Positions 1 through 7,893 of a stretch of DNA of 64,000 bases are shown one piece after another. The stretch is from assembly GCA_019239415.1 (NCBI GenBank), contig JAFAZW010000001.1:111810-175809 (forward strand). The letters run 5' to 3'. Both the position numbers and the translations under genes were made by a program. How positions within the stretch are numbered: the stretch's first letter is position 1; every line of letters starts with the position of its first letter. Origin of the DNA: Alphaproteobacteria bacterium. GTDB taxonomy: Bacteria; Pseudomonadota; Alphaproteobacteria; Sphingomonadales; Sphingomonadaceae. Below the pieces are notes generated by a model. The model searched no databases. It was not told the DNA's origin and worked only from the letters and a program-made list of their open reading frames with translations.

Positions 1-532
1 GCGTCGCCGGCCCTTCCGGGCTGATCAGGCTGATCTGGCCGCCGACGCTGGCGCCCAGCGCCTCCGCGAGGCGGGCGCCGATGGCGACATTGCCCGAGCC
101 GGGCGTGACCGAGGCGAGCGCGCCCTGCGTCACCTTGCCCTGCAGGACGGGATTGTGGGCGATGTCGCGCGGCAGCATGCCGCGGATCAGCACGCCTTCG
201 ACGCGGCCGTTGTAGCTCCCCATCAGCGGCTGCTCGACGAGCGGCGTGGCGGAGACGACGCCTTGGGTGCGCTGCGCCTCGGCGAGCACCTGCCGCCAGT
301 CGGCGAGGCGGCCGCCATAGCTCTGGACGACGGCGTGGCCGTTCAAGCCGATGATCTTGTCGAACAGCTCGGCGCGGAAGCCGTTCATCACGCTCATCAC
401 GACGATGAGCGCGGCGACGCCGAGCATCACCGCGGCGAGGCTGATCGCCGCGACGAGGAAGATGAACCCCTCGCCCTTGCCCGGCAGCAGATAGCGCCGC
501 GCGATCATCCGCTCGTAGCGGTTGAGGATCAT
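1..532 (-). CDS. lolC: Lipoprotein-releasing ABC transporter permease LolC/E, N-terminal part (cut by window edge)
   Basis: The first 177 residues of a LolC/LolE-family inner-membrane permease are present; the C-terminal half lies outside the window. The protein begins MILNRYERMIARRYL, followed by a first membrane segment (about residues 23-47) and the family segment VMSVMNGFRAELFDKI at its periplasmic end. The family works with the LolD ATPase to pass outer-membrane lipoproteins to LolA. ATG at 532 is the natural start and sits 106 bases downstream of the proS stop, separated from it by a palindromic repeat. The proS-lolC order is common in sphingomonads. The choice between LolC and LolE is uncertain because sphingomonads often have a single such protein. 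Confidence 0.85.
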   Translation of the reverse strand, partial: MILNRYERMIARRYLLPGKGEGFIFLVAAISLAAVMLGVAALIVVMSVMNGFRAELFDKIIGLNGHAVVQSYGGRLADWRQVLAEAQRTQGVVSATPLVEQPLMGSYNGRVEGVLIRGMLPRDIAHNPVLQGKVTQGALASVTPGSGNVAIGARLAEALGASVGGQISLISPEGPAT

Positions 533-540
533 GACGGCCC

Positions 541-633
541 CAACAGGCCGTCACCCCGGCGGAGGCCGGGGTCCCAGCTCATCTGGCAGAGCCTATTTCT
601 CGCTGGGATCCCGGCCTTCGCCGGGATGACGGA
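541..633. repeat. Palindromic intergenic element, copy 1 (about 90 bp)
   Basis: Two arms near 550-578 and 602-630 are imperfect inverted copies (GTCACCCCGGCGGAGGCCGG and the complement of GCCGGCCTTCGCCGGGATGAC-like sequence), each containing a smaller palindrome. The same element occurs at 9607-9689 and 53216-53303, and half of one at the right window edge. It lies between lolC and proS, which are read in the same direction, so it could form a stem in the transcript. Confidence 0.7.
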
Positions 634-638
634 GATGT

Positions 639-1961
639 TCATCCCGCCAGCCTCGCCAGCGCGCTTTCGGCGCTGAGCTCCTCGCGTTCGCCGGTGGCGC
701 GGCGCTTCAGCTCGACGACGCCGCGCTCCAGCCCCTTGGGACCGACGATGAGCTGCCAGGGGAGACCGATCAGGTCCATGGTCGCGAACTTGGCGCCGCC
801 GCGCTCGTCGCGGTCGTCGTAGAGCGTGTCGATTCCCGCGATCCCGAGCTTGCCATAGAGTTCGTCCGCCGCGGCGGCGCAGCGGGGATCGTCGGCGCGC
901 ATGTTGATGAGGCCGACCTTGAACGGCGCCACCGCCTCGGGCCAGACGATGCCTGCCGCATCGTGGCTCGCCTCGATGAGGGCGCCGACGAGGCGGGAGA
1001 CGCCGATGCCGTAGCTCCCCATTTCGGGGTGGACCTGGCCGCCGTCCGGCATCTGGACGATCATGTTCATCGCCTTGGTATATTTGGTGCCGAAGTAGAA
1101 GATGTGGCCGACCTCGATGCCCCGGGACGTTCGGAGGTCGGCGCCGGCGGCCTGCTCCCGCGCGTCGTCGCGCTTCTCGTCGGTGGCGGCGTAATCGTTC
1201 GTCAGGCCGGCGACGAAGGCCTGCAGCGCCGCCGCATCGTTCGCATCGACCCCTTCCGCCTCGGCCGCGCGGTCCGCCTCCCATGCCTTGTGGTAGAAGA
1301 CCTCGCTCTCGCCGGACGGCGCGAGGATGATGAATTCGTGGCTCAAGTCGCCACCGATCGGACCGGTGTCGGCCTGCATCGGGATGGCGGTGAGGCCCAT
1401 CCGCGCGAAGGTTCTCAAGTAGGCGATGAACATGCGGTTGTAGCTGTGGCGGGCGCCCGCCTCGTCGAGGTCGAACGAGTAGGCGTCCTTCATCAGGAAC
1501 TCGCGGCCGCGCATCACGCCGAAGCGGGGACGGACCTCGTCGCGGAACTTCCACTGAATGTGGTAGAGGATGCGCGGCAGGTCGCGGTAGCTCTTGACCG
1601 CGTCGCGGAACAGCGCGGTGATCATCTCCTCGTTGGTCGGGCCGTAGAGCATCTCGCGGCCGTGCCGGTCGGCGATGCGCAGCATCTCGGGGCCGTAGGC
1701 GTCGTAGCGCTCGCTCTCGCGCCACAGGTCGGCCGACTGGATGGTCGGCATCAGCATCTCGAGTGCGCCGGCGCGGTCCTGCTCCTCGCGCACGATCCGC
1801 TCGATATTGGCGAGGACGCGCTTGCCCAGCGGCAGCCAGGCGTAGATGCCGGCGGCGGTCTGGCGGACGAGACCGGCGCGCAGCATGAGCTGGTGGCTCA
1901 CGATCTGGGCGTCGGCCGGCGTCTCCTTGGTGACGGGGAGGAAGTAGCGGGTAAGGCGCAT
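639..1961 (-). CDS. proS: Prolyl-tRNA synthetase
   Basis: A 440-residue class II aminoacyl-tRNA synthetase that charges tRNA-Pro with proline in the cytoplasm. The start [19 protein letters not shown] and the motif 2 region with [20 protein letters not shown] are characteristic of ProS. The anticodon-binding domain occupies the C-terminal third ([12 protein letters not shown] to the end). At about 440 residues it is the short alphaproteobacterial form lacking the editing insertion of the longer bacterial enzyme. ATG at 1961 was chosen because it gives the conserved N-terminus; the reading frame continues upstream to 2174 but that extension runs through simple repeats and is not protein-like. 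Confidence 0.96.
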   Translation of the reverse strand: MRLTRYFLPVTKETPADAQIVSHQLMLRAGLVRQTAAGIYAWLPLGKRVLANIERIVREEQDRAGALEMLMPTIQSADLWRESERYDAYGPEMLRIADRHGREMLYGPTNEEMITALFRDAVKSYRDLPRILYHIQWKFRDEVRPRFGVMRGREFLMKDAYSFDLDEAGARHSYNRMFIAYLRTFARMGLTAIPMQADTGPIGGDLSHEFIILAPSGESEVFYHKAWEADRAAEAEGVDANDAAALQAFVAGLTNDYAATDEKRDDAREQAAGADLRTSRGIEVGHIFYFGTKYTKAMNMIVQMPDGGQVHPEMGSYGIGVSRLVGALIEASHDAAGIVWPEAVAPFKVGLINMRADDPRCAAAADELYGKLGIAGIDTLYDDRDERGGAKFATMDLIGLPWQLIVGPKGLERGVVELKRRATGEREELSAESALARLAG

Positions 1962-2659
1962 AGGGGCGGCGGAGTTCCTCAGGCGGGGCGGTCGTGCTGA
2001 GCCTCTACGGAGCGGGCGCGGGCGTGGCAACTGTGGGGGCCGGGGACTGGGGACTGGGGACTGGGGACTGAATGGCCGTAGGGGCTCCGATGCAGCGCAC
2101 ACCGCGACGCCCCAGTCCCCAGTCCCCAGTCCCCAGTCCCCGTCTGTGTCTCCGCCGCCACAGGGTGGGAGCAAAAGGGCACAAGTCCTTGATTAGGCCG
2201 TGACAGGCGGCGCCGCGCGGTCCTAGCACAGGGCCCACGAAGCGAGGGTTCAAGCCCCGGTTCGGGGAGGCTTCACGCCCCGCGCCGCCAAGCGAGGTGG
2301 CGGCGCGCGCGGGCGGAAGACTCATACAAGGGGGTTGACGGCTGCAAAGCGCGTCACACGGGTGCCCGGGCAGCAATGCCCGGGCACTTGGCTTTTCAGG
2401 GCAGGCGAACGCGGTGGGTCGGCGTGGACCGCGGAGGCGGGGCGGTACCGGGCGACCGGGCGTGCTCGCCGGGCCGCTGCGCGGCGACTGTCGGGCCAGC
2501 CGGCAAGTGGAGCGTTCCTTACCGGCGGCCCGAACCGGTCTGCGCGGCGCCAAGCCCGCGCAATTCCCCCTCATGAACGACGGGTGCGGGAAGATCCTTT
2601 CGTGTCCCTTCCTCGCGCCGATCTGCTAAGAGACCCGACGTGGACGGAAAGACCCGAAG
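1962..2659. other. Long intergenic region upstream of proS: repeats and hairpins, no recognised gene
   Basis: About 700 bases without a convincing gene. It holds the GGGGACT inverted tandem repeat (2042-2141), a hairpin at 2252-2273 with a GTTC loop, and an inverted repeat at 2362-2387 built from GTGCCCGGG and CCCGGGCAC. I looked for RNase P RNA, tmRNA and SRP RNA signatures and found none. Reading frames here are arginine-rich, high-GC artefacts. The last 25 bases contain the probable leader of the following DUF1801 gene. Confidence 0.5.
2042..2141. repeat. Inverted tandem heptamer repeat (GGGGACT x4 / AGTCCCC x4)
   Basis: Four direct copies of GGGGACT at 2042-2069 are followed 40 bases later by four copies of the complementary unit at 2110-2141, so the two arms form an approximately 29-bp perfect inverted repeat. 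On the proS-coding strand it lies about 80-180 bases upstream of the start codon. The G-runs on one arm could alternatively fold as a quadruplex. Confidence 0.85.
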
Positions 2660-3025
2660 ATGAGCAGCGATGCCCTGCTCGCCCGCTACCCCCCGGCGGT
2701 CGCCGAGACGGCGGCCGCGGTGCGCCGCACGCTGCTCGACGTCTTCCCCGCCATCGAGGAAACGCCCGACGAGAGCGCGGGAGTCATCGGCTATGGCGAC
2801 GGCCCGGGCTACAAGGGCCTCGTCGCGACCATCATCCTGTCGAAGAAGGGCGTGAAGCTCGGCCTCTCGGGCGGCGCCTCTCTCCCCGACCCGGACGGCC
2901 TCCTCGCCGGCAGCGGCAAGGTCCACCGCTATGTCGAGATGGCATGCCCCGCCGACGCCGACCGCCCGGCGCTGCGCCGGCTGATCGAGGCGGCAAGGGC
3001 GGTGCGCGCGGCGCGCGGCGGGTGA
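2660..3025 (+). CDS. DUF1801-family protein
   Basis: A 121-residue cytoplasmic protein with the DUF1801 (YdhG-like) layout: an N-terminal helix (LLARYPPAVAETAAAVRRTL), then IGYGDGPGYKGLVATIILSKK and the C-terminal HRYVEMACPADADRPALRRL. Family members are small alpha/beta proteins; some Bacillus relatives have been described as iron chaperones, but a role cannot be assigned here. ATG at 2660 begins the conserved part and follows a purine-rich leader. The gene is isolated, on the opposite strand to its neighbours. Confidence 0.8.
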   Translation: MSSDALLARYPPAVAETAAAVRRTLLDVFPAIEETPDESAGVIGYGDGPGYKGLVATIILSKKGVKLGLSGGASLPDPDGLLAGSGKVHRYVEMACPADADRPALRRLIEAARAVRAARGG

Positions 3026-3407
3026 GGAGCCGCGGCGCCGCAAAGGCCGTCCAGCGGCGCGTCAGGCCGGGGCGGGTGTCTTGGCGGGAGCGCACGGCGC
3101 CGCCGACCCTGGACTTCGCGCCGGCGCGCCGCGGGATCGTCGAGGGCGGCGGCACGGCGGCGGGGCGCTGCCGTCAGAGCCTGGCGCCGGAGGCGCTGAG
3201 CCTGGCGCGGCTGGCGGCGCGGACGGAGGCGTGCCGCACGGCGCACGGCGCCTCCCCTCCCCGCCCCGGACCGCATGATACGCGCGCCCCGGCCACGCCA
3301 TTCGCATCGGCGAGGCCGGCGGCCCGCGCGCTCCTGTCGGGTGCGTGGTCCGCTTTGCGGTGGAGGTGCGGCGGCAGCGCCGACCGGCGCCGGCGGCCGC
3401 GGGGCGC
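3026..3407. other. Intergenic region, no gene seen
   Basis: About 380 very GC-rich bases between the stop of the DUF1801 gene and the stop of a minus-strand regulator. Frames in both directions are Arg/Ala/Pro-rich with no family resemblance and no ribosome-binding site. No strong terminator hairpin followed by a T-run was seen. Confidence 0.4.
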
Positions 3408-3809
3408 TCAGGTCGCGCAGCGCGCCGGGCGGGCGGGGCGCGGGAGGGGCCACACGCCCTCGCAGGTCCACAGATAGGAGCGGAGCGCCTCGTGCGTCTC
3501 GGCGGTGAGGCCGATGTAGCGCAGGCGGCAGTCGTCGGGATCGGACGAGCGCGCGGCGAGCCCGCGTTCGAGCAGGGCCAGGATCCAGCGGTGGGCGGTG
3601 GTGGCGGGCACCGGCGCCTCGGAGCAGAGCGTCGAGACGGTGACGCGCCGCCCCTCCTCCTCGGCGACGAACAGCAGCAGCAGCAGGTCCCAGGCCGGAT
3701 CGGAAAACAGCGTCTCCCCGAAGATCCGCTCCCGCTGCCGCCGCTGCGCGATCCGCTGCCGCGCCAGCGCCCCCTCGAGCGAGAGGCTGCGGGAGGCGCA
3801 ATGCTTCAC
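3408..3809 (-). CDS. Small winged-helix transcriptional regulator (MarR-like), copy A
   Basis: A 133-residue DNA-binding protein with the core LFSDPAWDLLLLLFVAEEEG, then a winged-helix motif (VSTLCSEAPVPATTAHRWI) and a wing with SSDPDDCRLRYIGLT. Two further proteins in this window share this layout (5507-6127 and 50577-50897), so it is a paralogous family here. The start is GTG at 3809. The gene follows the dioxygenase gene by 21 bases on the same strand and is probably the last gene of the luxI operon. Regulator of unknown target; MarR-like is a structural guess. Confidence 0.75.
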   Translation of the reverse strand: MKHCASRSLSLEGALARQRIAQRRQRERIFGETLFSDPAWDLLLLLFVAEEEGRRVTVSTLCSEAPVPATTAHRWILALLERGLAARSSDPDDCRLRYIGLTAETHEALRSYLWTCEGVWPLPRPARPARCAT

Positions 3810-3830
3810 GGGCGGGCGGGCATGCCGGCG

Positions 3831-4697
3831 CTAGACCAGGCGCGGCTTACGGTGTTCGAAATAATAGTCGATCGCCTCGACCTGGTCGGGACGGAAGGCG
3901 TCGACAAATCCGAAATAGTCGGGGACGTGCTCATCGAGGAGCACAGAGGGGCTTTGCCCATCAAAATTGTTGAGGTTTGAGGGAAGCTGCTTGTAACCGA
4001 CCAACTCCGCCAGCTCCTGCGAGAATTCCCGTGCGATGTGTGGTGGGTATGAGAGCATTTGGTTCTCGTACGGCTTCAACCAGCTCAAGCTATAGCCCAC
4101 GGCGAGCGCGCGTCGGATCTCCTCGCTCTCGTTCGCGCCTTGCCCATGAAGCGTCGAGCCGAGAAAGATCAGCACATCGCCTACCTCCATCTCGACAGCA
4201 ATGGCGCGATCATCGGAAACGTATTCACCTATGTTCGCACGATGACTACCCTTCCATACTAGCGTCGCGCCGTTCTCGCGCGAGAAACGACTCAGAGGCC
4301 AAATGGCATTGACCATATACTCCACCTCACCCTTTGCACCGTTCCACATGTCCTGGTCCCGATGCGGCAGCTGGGCAGGAGCCCCAGGGTGTACGGCGAT
4401 CCCTTGGGTGAGATTCAACTGGATACTATCGCACCAAGGAAGCAGCACGCGCTCCGCGATGCCGAGCACGGTCGGACTCTGGATCAAGGTCCTCGCGTGA
4501 TCGGACCGGAGGAGCACTCGGCCAAAGCGAACGGTTCGCTCTCCCGAAAAATTCCCCCGGCTAAACGGTGTCTGCGCAAAGCAATTGGCGAAGTCGCCAT
4601 CGAGCGAGTGGATAAGGTCGGGGTCCGCGGCGCTCGGTACTACGACGAAGCCTTGGTCGAGTAGCAGAGCGGAATAGCGCTCGACGTTCGCTTCCAT
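3831..4697 (-). CDS. Phytanoyl-CoA dioxygenase (PhyH)-family Fe(II)/2-oxoglutarate oxygenase
   Basis: A PhyH-family non-haem iron oxygenase of 288 residues. The iron ligands are visible: the HxD pair in AQLPHRDQDMWN and the distal His in FLGSTLHGQGANES, followed by the conserved Arg in SEEIRRALAVGYS. It lies directly downstream of the acyl-homoserine-lactone synthase gene. If translation starts at GTG 4739 rather than ATG 4697 (the choice made here), the frames overlap by four bases (GTGA), suggesting coupled translation. From this I infer that its substrate is the acyl chain of the signal or of its precursor, or a small molecule under quorum control. No acyl-CoA substrate is shown by the sequence. 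Confidence 0.88.
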   Translation of the reverse strand: MEANVERYSALLLDQGFVVVPSAADPDLIHSLDGDFANCFAQTPFSRGNFSGERTVRFGRVLLRSDHARTLIQSPTVLGIAERVLLPWCDSIQLNLTQGIAVHPGAPAQLPHRDQDMWNGAKGEVEYMVNAIWPLSRFSRENGATLVWKGSHRANIGEYVSDDRAIAVEMEVGDVLIFLGSTLHGQGANESEEIRRALAVGYSLSWLKPYENQMLSYPPHIAREFSQELAELVGYKQLPSNLNNFDGQSPSVLLDEHVPDYFGFVDAFRPDQVEAIDYYFEHRKPRLV

Positions 4698-4735
4698 CGT
4701 TAGCGGATTAGGCTGGGTGGCCAAGTCTCGTCCCC

Positions 4736-5359
4736 TCACGCAGCAAGATCTTCCCGTTCCACCATGCGAAGTACACCCGAGTGGTATTTGCCTGACGCCT
4801 GGAGGCGCCGTATCGTATCGGGCTCGATATGAACCACCAACGCGCCGACCATTGAGCCGCCCAGCATGCGCGGCATTCCCAGTGGCTCACACCGCCAACC
4901 GGCTGACAGAACTCGGCCTAGCCAGCCGATCTCCGCCACCCCCGTGTAGGCGCGAATACCCGTCAGAAGCGCGTACTCCGTCATCGCGCTCGCGAGCAGG
5001 TTTCGATACACTATCCGCTCCGACCCCCGGTGCCGCGGTGAGAGACACATCCGAGAGATTTCACGAATGTCAGGTCCCGACGGAACAGGACCGTCGCACA
5101 ATTCTGGGAAAAGCGATCCGAGAATGTGCGTTTGATCGGTTCGGAGCAGCCGGAGCGAGGCTAAATGCTCCGACGTTTCTAGGTCCGTGACTATGAGGTA
5201 TTCGGCGGAAGCGTCGTCAAACTGGTCCCGTTCGCGGCGCCCATCGTGCGCAAGGTCCCATTTCAACAAGTCTACGAAAACGGCTTTCCGGTCCTCGTAC
5301 ATCCTCTGCAACAGCCGCTCATGACTGTTACGATTGCGAGCGGTAACCAGCTCGACCAT
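4736..5359 (-). CDS. Acyl-homoserine-lactone synthase (LuxI family)
   Basis: A 207-residue autoinducer synthase that joins an acyl group to S-adenosylmethionine to make an acyl-homoserine lactone. The LuxI signature residues are present: Arg-x3-Phe-x5-Trp in DRKAVFVDLLKWDL, the DQFDD pair, LASLRLL (Arg) and the REISRMCLSP block with its Glu/Arg. ATG at 5359 has a good ribosome-binding site (GGAGG, seven bases away); an in-frame ATG at 5389 lacks one. It is transcribed away from a winged-helix gene (5507) and heads a probable operon with the PhyH-type oxygenase and regulator A. A 22-bp palindrome sits in the divergent promoter region. Confidence 0.94.
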   Translation of the reverse strand: MVELVTARNRNSHERLLQRMYEDRKAVFVDLLKWDLAHDGRRERDQFDDASAEYLIVTDLETSEHLASLRLLRTDQTHILGSLFPELCDGPVPSGPDIREISRMCLSPRHRGSERIVYRNLLASAMTEYALLTGIRAYTGVAEIGWLGRVLSAGWRCEPLGMPRMLGGSMVGALVVHIEPDTIRRLQASGKYHSGVLRMVEREDLAA

Positions 5360-5456
5360 GGGAGCCCCTCCCTGATTGGCCCCAATCATTAAGATGACGT
5401 CGCCGCCGCACCATCCCTCTTAAGCAGGGGGTGGGGTGGCGCTCGTAGTCCGATGT

Positions 5457-5478
5457 CACTCCCCCAATGAGGGGAGTG
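5457..5478. promoter_or_regulatory. 22-bp palindrome in the luxI divergent promoter region
   Basis: CACTCCCC (5457-5464) and GGGGAGTG (5471-5478) are perfect complements around a six-base centre. The site lies 98 bases upstream of the luxI start and 29 bases upstream of the divergent regulator start. Position and symmetry fit an operator for a LuxR protein or a winged-helix regulator. It does not match the classical Vibrio lux box. Confidence 0.45.
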
Positions 5479-5506
5479 CGGGAGTTGGTGTTTCAAGGTT
5501 CCTTAG

Positions 5507-6127
5507 TTGAAGGGTCAAAGGGAGTGGCAGCGTGGTCAAGCATGCCGTTTCAAAGCCGCCGCAAAGGGGCTGGGCGTGAGCCGGTCCGTAGGCGTCGTGC
5601 CGAGTGAGGCACCCCCCTCGGGCTCGGGAAGCGCGCTTGCCGACTTCGCTCGTCAACTGTGGTGGGAAAGGAGGCTGCGCAGCCGCTATTTCCCCATTGA
5701 AATATTCGCGGATCCGAGCTGGGACCTTCTTCTCGAAGTGTATGCGGCACAGATTGCAGACAAGCCAATCCGGCTGAACAAAGCACATCTCAGCGCTTGT
5801 GTCCCACCATCGATTGCACAGAGGCGATCGCGGGACCTCGTGCAGCTGGGAATCTTGGTCACAGAGCGCGCGCGAACTGATCGCCGCGGCGTCCAACTTA
5901 CCCTCTCTCCGGCGGCGAGGTCGCGCCTTGAGCATCTTTTGCAATCTATCCTAGCACAACGCTACGTGCAACCACCTAAGATGATCAACGGCCGTTCTGC
6001 AAGGAAAGCAGAGTTCACTATATTACTCACTGCCCTCAAGGCAATCCGGGAAGAGATGGACAGCATGGAGCTTTGGATAGCCGGCGCATACATTAGTCAA
6101 GCAATAACAACCCTAGAAGAAGGCTAG
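5507..6127 (+). CDS. Winged-helix transcriptional regulator, copy B
   Basis: A 206-residue protein whose central part (about residues 62-150) matches regulator A: FADPSWDLLLEVYAAQI, a helix-turn-helix (LSACVPPSIAQRRSRDLVQL) and a wing (TERARTDRRGVQLTLS). The N-terminal 55 residues are low-complexity and a later start is possible. A C-terminal helix-rich extension of about 45 residues is not present in copies A and C. It diverges from luxI and converges on a luxR gene with nine bases between them, so it is probably part of the quorum-sensing module. Confidence 0.75.
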   Translation: MKGQREWQRGQACRFKAAAKGLGVSRSVGVVPSEAPPSGSGSALADFARQLWWERRLRSRYFPIEIFADPSWDLLLEVYAAQIADKPIRLNKAHLSACVPPSIAQRRSRDLVQLGILVTERARTDRRGVQLTLSPAARSRLEHLLQSILAQRYVQPPKMINGRSARKAEFTILLTALKAIREEMDSMELWIAGAYISQAITTLEEG

Positions 6128-6136
6128 CGTCGTTGC

Positions 6137-6892
6137 TCATTTCAAAATGTCATAAAAGGTGATATCTCCATTGTAAAGAGCGTGAACCACGAGTTCGGTG
6201 CGCCGACTTACTCCACATCGTGTTCGAGCCGCATCTACATGGTCGCTAACGGTCTGCTCTTGAACGCCAAGGATTTTGGCAATTTCCCAGTCGGTTTTTC
6301 CGCGGGCGATCAGAACGACGCATTCGAGCTGTCGCATCGTCAGCTTGTGCCTGGGAGTAGCTCTCACAATCGGTTGACCCGACAGTTGGATCTGACGGGC
6401 CGCTTCATAGGCGAAGCTGCCGACTAGTTGAGCCATAGGCAAGTTAGCCTCAGGAAGAGGCGCAGAGTCACGAACTACGAATGTGCAAGTACCATTCGTT
6501 TCTCCGGGAATGTGCGCAGGAACACAGAAGCCATCCGTCATCCCGTCGCGACGTGTGGCCGCAAGTATCTCGCGCTGCCGGTCATTCAGCGAGATCATGT
6601 GGGGAATTTGGCTGAACCGGAAACCGACCGAGGTTCGATAACTTGCTATGTGCACAGGATCATCGCTCGTAAATTTTTGCTCAAAGAAATATTGAAGCCA
6701 CGCTCGCGAGTAATTAGAGATGGCTAGCAGTCCCTTGTTGGTCCAGCTGAAATGGTGAACGTGCTGAAATAGCGCGTAGGAGTGGAAGCCCATCTCCAGA
6801 GTGATCGCCTCCATAATCCGGCGCAGATCATCAGCCGTACGGCATTGCCGCGACCTTTCGATGAAGACGTTAACGTCGCTCAGGCGGGACAT
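6137..6892 (-). CDS. LuxR-family autoinducer-binding regulator 1
   Basis: A 251-residue quorum-sensing regulator with an N-terminal autoinducer-binding domain (about 20-165) and a C-terminal LuxR helix-turn-helix (about 190-245; LTMRQLECVVLIARGKTDWE). Binding-pocket residues expected of the family are seen in AISNYSRAWLQYFFEQ and SDDPVHIASY. ATG at 6892 was chosen because MSRLSDVNVFI aligns with the start of the neighbouring paralogue; an upstream in-frame start at 7066 would overlap that gene. It follows regulator 2 on the same strand after 109 bases. Confidence 0.92.
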   Translation of the reverse strand: MSRLSDVNVFIERSRQCRTADDLRRIMEAITLEMGFHSYALFQHVHHFSWTNKGLLAISNYSRAWLQYFFEQKFTSDDPVHIASYRTSVGFRFSQIPHMISLNDRQREILAATRRDGMTDGFCVPAHIPGETNGTCTFVVRDSAPLPEANLPMAQLVGSFAYEAARQIQLSGQPIVRATPRHKLTMRQLECVVLIARGKTDWEIAKILGVQEQTVSDHVDAARTRCGVSRRTELVVHALYNGDITFYDILK

Positions 6893-7001
6893 GGCTTTAC
6901 CGTTAGAGACTGGGCAGAAACCCGACACAAACCGCGCGAGTACCCCGAGACATAGACGCGGAGAATTCGCTTTTCTTGGACATGAAAGGGCGAGTCGAGA
7001 G

Positions 7002-7781
7002 TCATCGGATGACGTCGTAAATGGTGAGCTGACCGTCAGCGATTGCGTGAATCGCGGCCTGCACACGCGTTCCTACGTCGTAGCGCTCACGGGCCGACCG
7101 GATGTGATGCTTAACCGTCTCCTGTCCGATGCCAAGAATTCGAGAAATCTCCCAGTCGCTTTTTCCCTTGGCGACCAGTGCAAGGCACTGGAGCTGCCTT
7201 GTCGTAATTGTCGGGCTCGCAACCGCAGAATTCGTAGGGTTTCCTCCCACTCTAGAAGGCGGACTCGCCGCCAGCTGAATGCGGCGCGCCGCCTCGTAGG
7301 CAAAGTTCCCAACGAGCTGCGCCATTGGAAAATTTGCCTCTGGCAGCGTAGATGTTGACCCAACGGTAAAGGTACACGAGCCGTTTATCTCTCCTGGGAT
7401 GTGAGCAGGAACGCAGAAGGCGTCCACTATTCCTGCGCTCCGGGCAGCACTGAGTATCTTCTGGTGCCGCTCCGTCATGGTGATAAGAGAAGGGATCTCC
7501 GCCAGTCGAAAGCCAACTGATGTCCGATAGCTGGCCACCATGGCTGGGTCATCCTTCCCAAAATCGTTCTCAAAGAAATATTCTAGCCAGCCTCGAGAGT
7601 AGTTGGAAATCGCAAGCAGCCTGTTATTAGTCCAGCTGAAATTCTTCACATGCTGGAACAGAGCATAGGACTCGAACCCCATCTCCCGCGTGATGGCCTC
7701 CATGAGGCGGCGCAGGTCGTCGGCCGTGCGGCAGGCGCGCGATTGCGTGATGAAGGCATTCACGTCGTCCAGGCGGGACAT
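7002..7781 (-). CDS. LuxR-family autoinducer-binding regulator 2
   Basis: A 259-residue paralogue of the downstream LuxR protein. The autoinducer-binding halves are very similar (for example MGFESYALFQHV, LLAISNYSRGWLEYFFE, FCVPAHIPGE), while the recognition helix differs (QETVKHHIRSAR against EQTVSDHVDAAR). A short low-complexity insert (PPSRVGGNPTNSAVA) links the two domains. ATG at 7781 matches the paralogue's start; GTG/ATG options up to 7835 exist. The pair probably arose by tandem duplication and shares a ligand class while reading different operators. That last statement is inference. Confidence 0.92.
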   Translation of the reverse strand: MSRLDDVNAFITQSRACRTADDLRRLMEAITREMGFESYALFQHVKNFSWTNNRLLAISNYSRGWLEYFFENDFGKDDPAMVASYRTSVGFRLAEIPSLITMTERHQKILSAARSAGIVDAFCVPAHIPGEINGSCTFTVGSTSTLPEANFPMAQLVGNFAYEAARRIQLAASPPSRVGGNPTNSAVASPTITTRQLQCLALVAKGKSDWEISRILGIGQETVKHHIRSARERYDVGTRVQAAIHAIADGQLTIYDVIR

Positions 7782-7893
7782 GGGCACCCCTCGGCCGGTG
7801 CCGCCAATTAGCTTCGCATGCCCCGCGAGAGTCAAGCCATGTATAGCTGGATATCGCCGCCCAGTCTCGAAATAGACGGAGCCGAGCCTATTA

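Noticed and set aside
2175..2600. Possible RNase P, tmRNA or SRP RNA in the GC-rich hairpin region
   Set aside because: The diagnostic conserved segments of these RNAs were not found on either strand; only unrelated hairpins are present.
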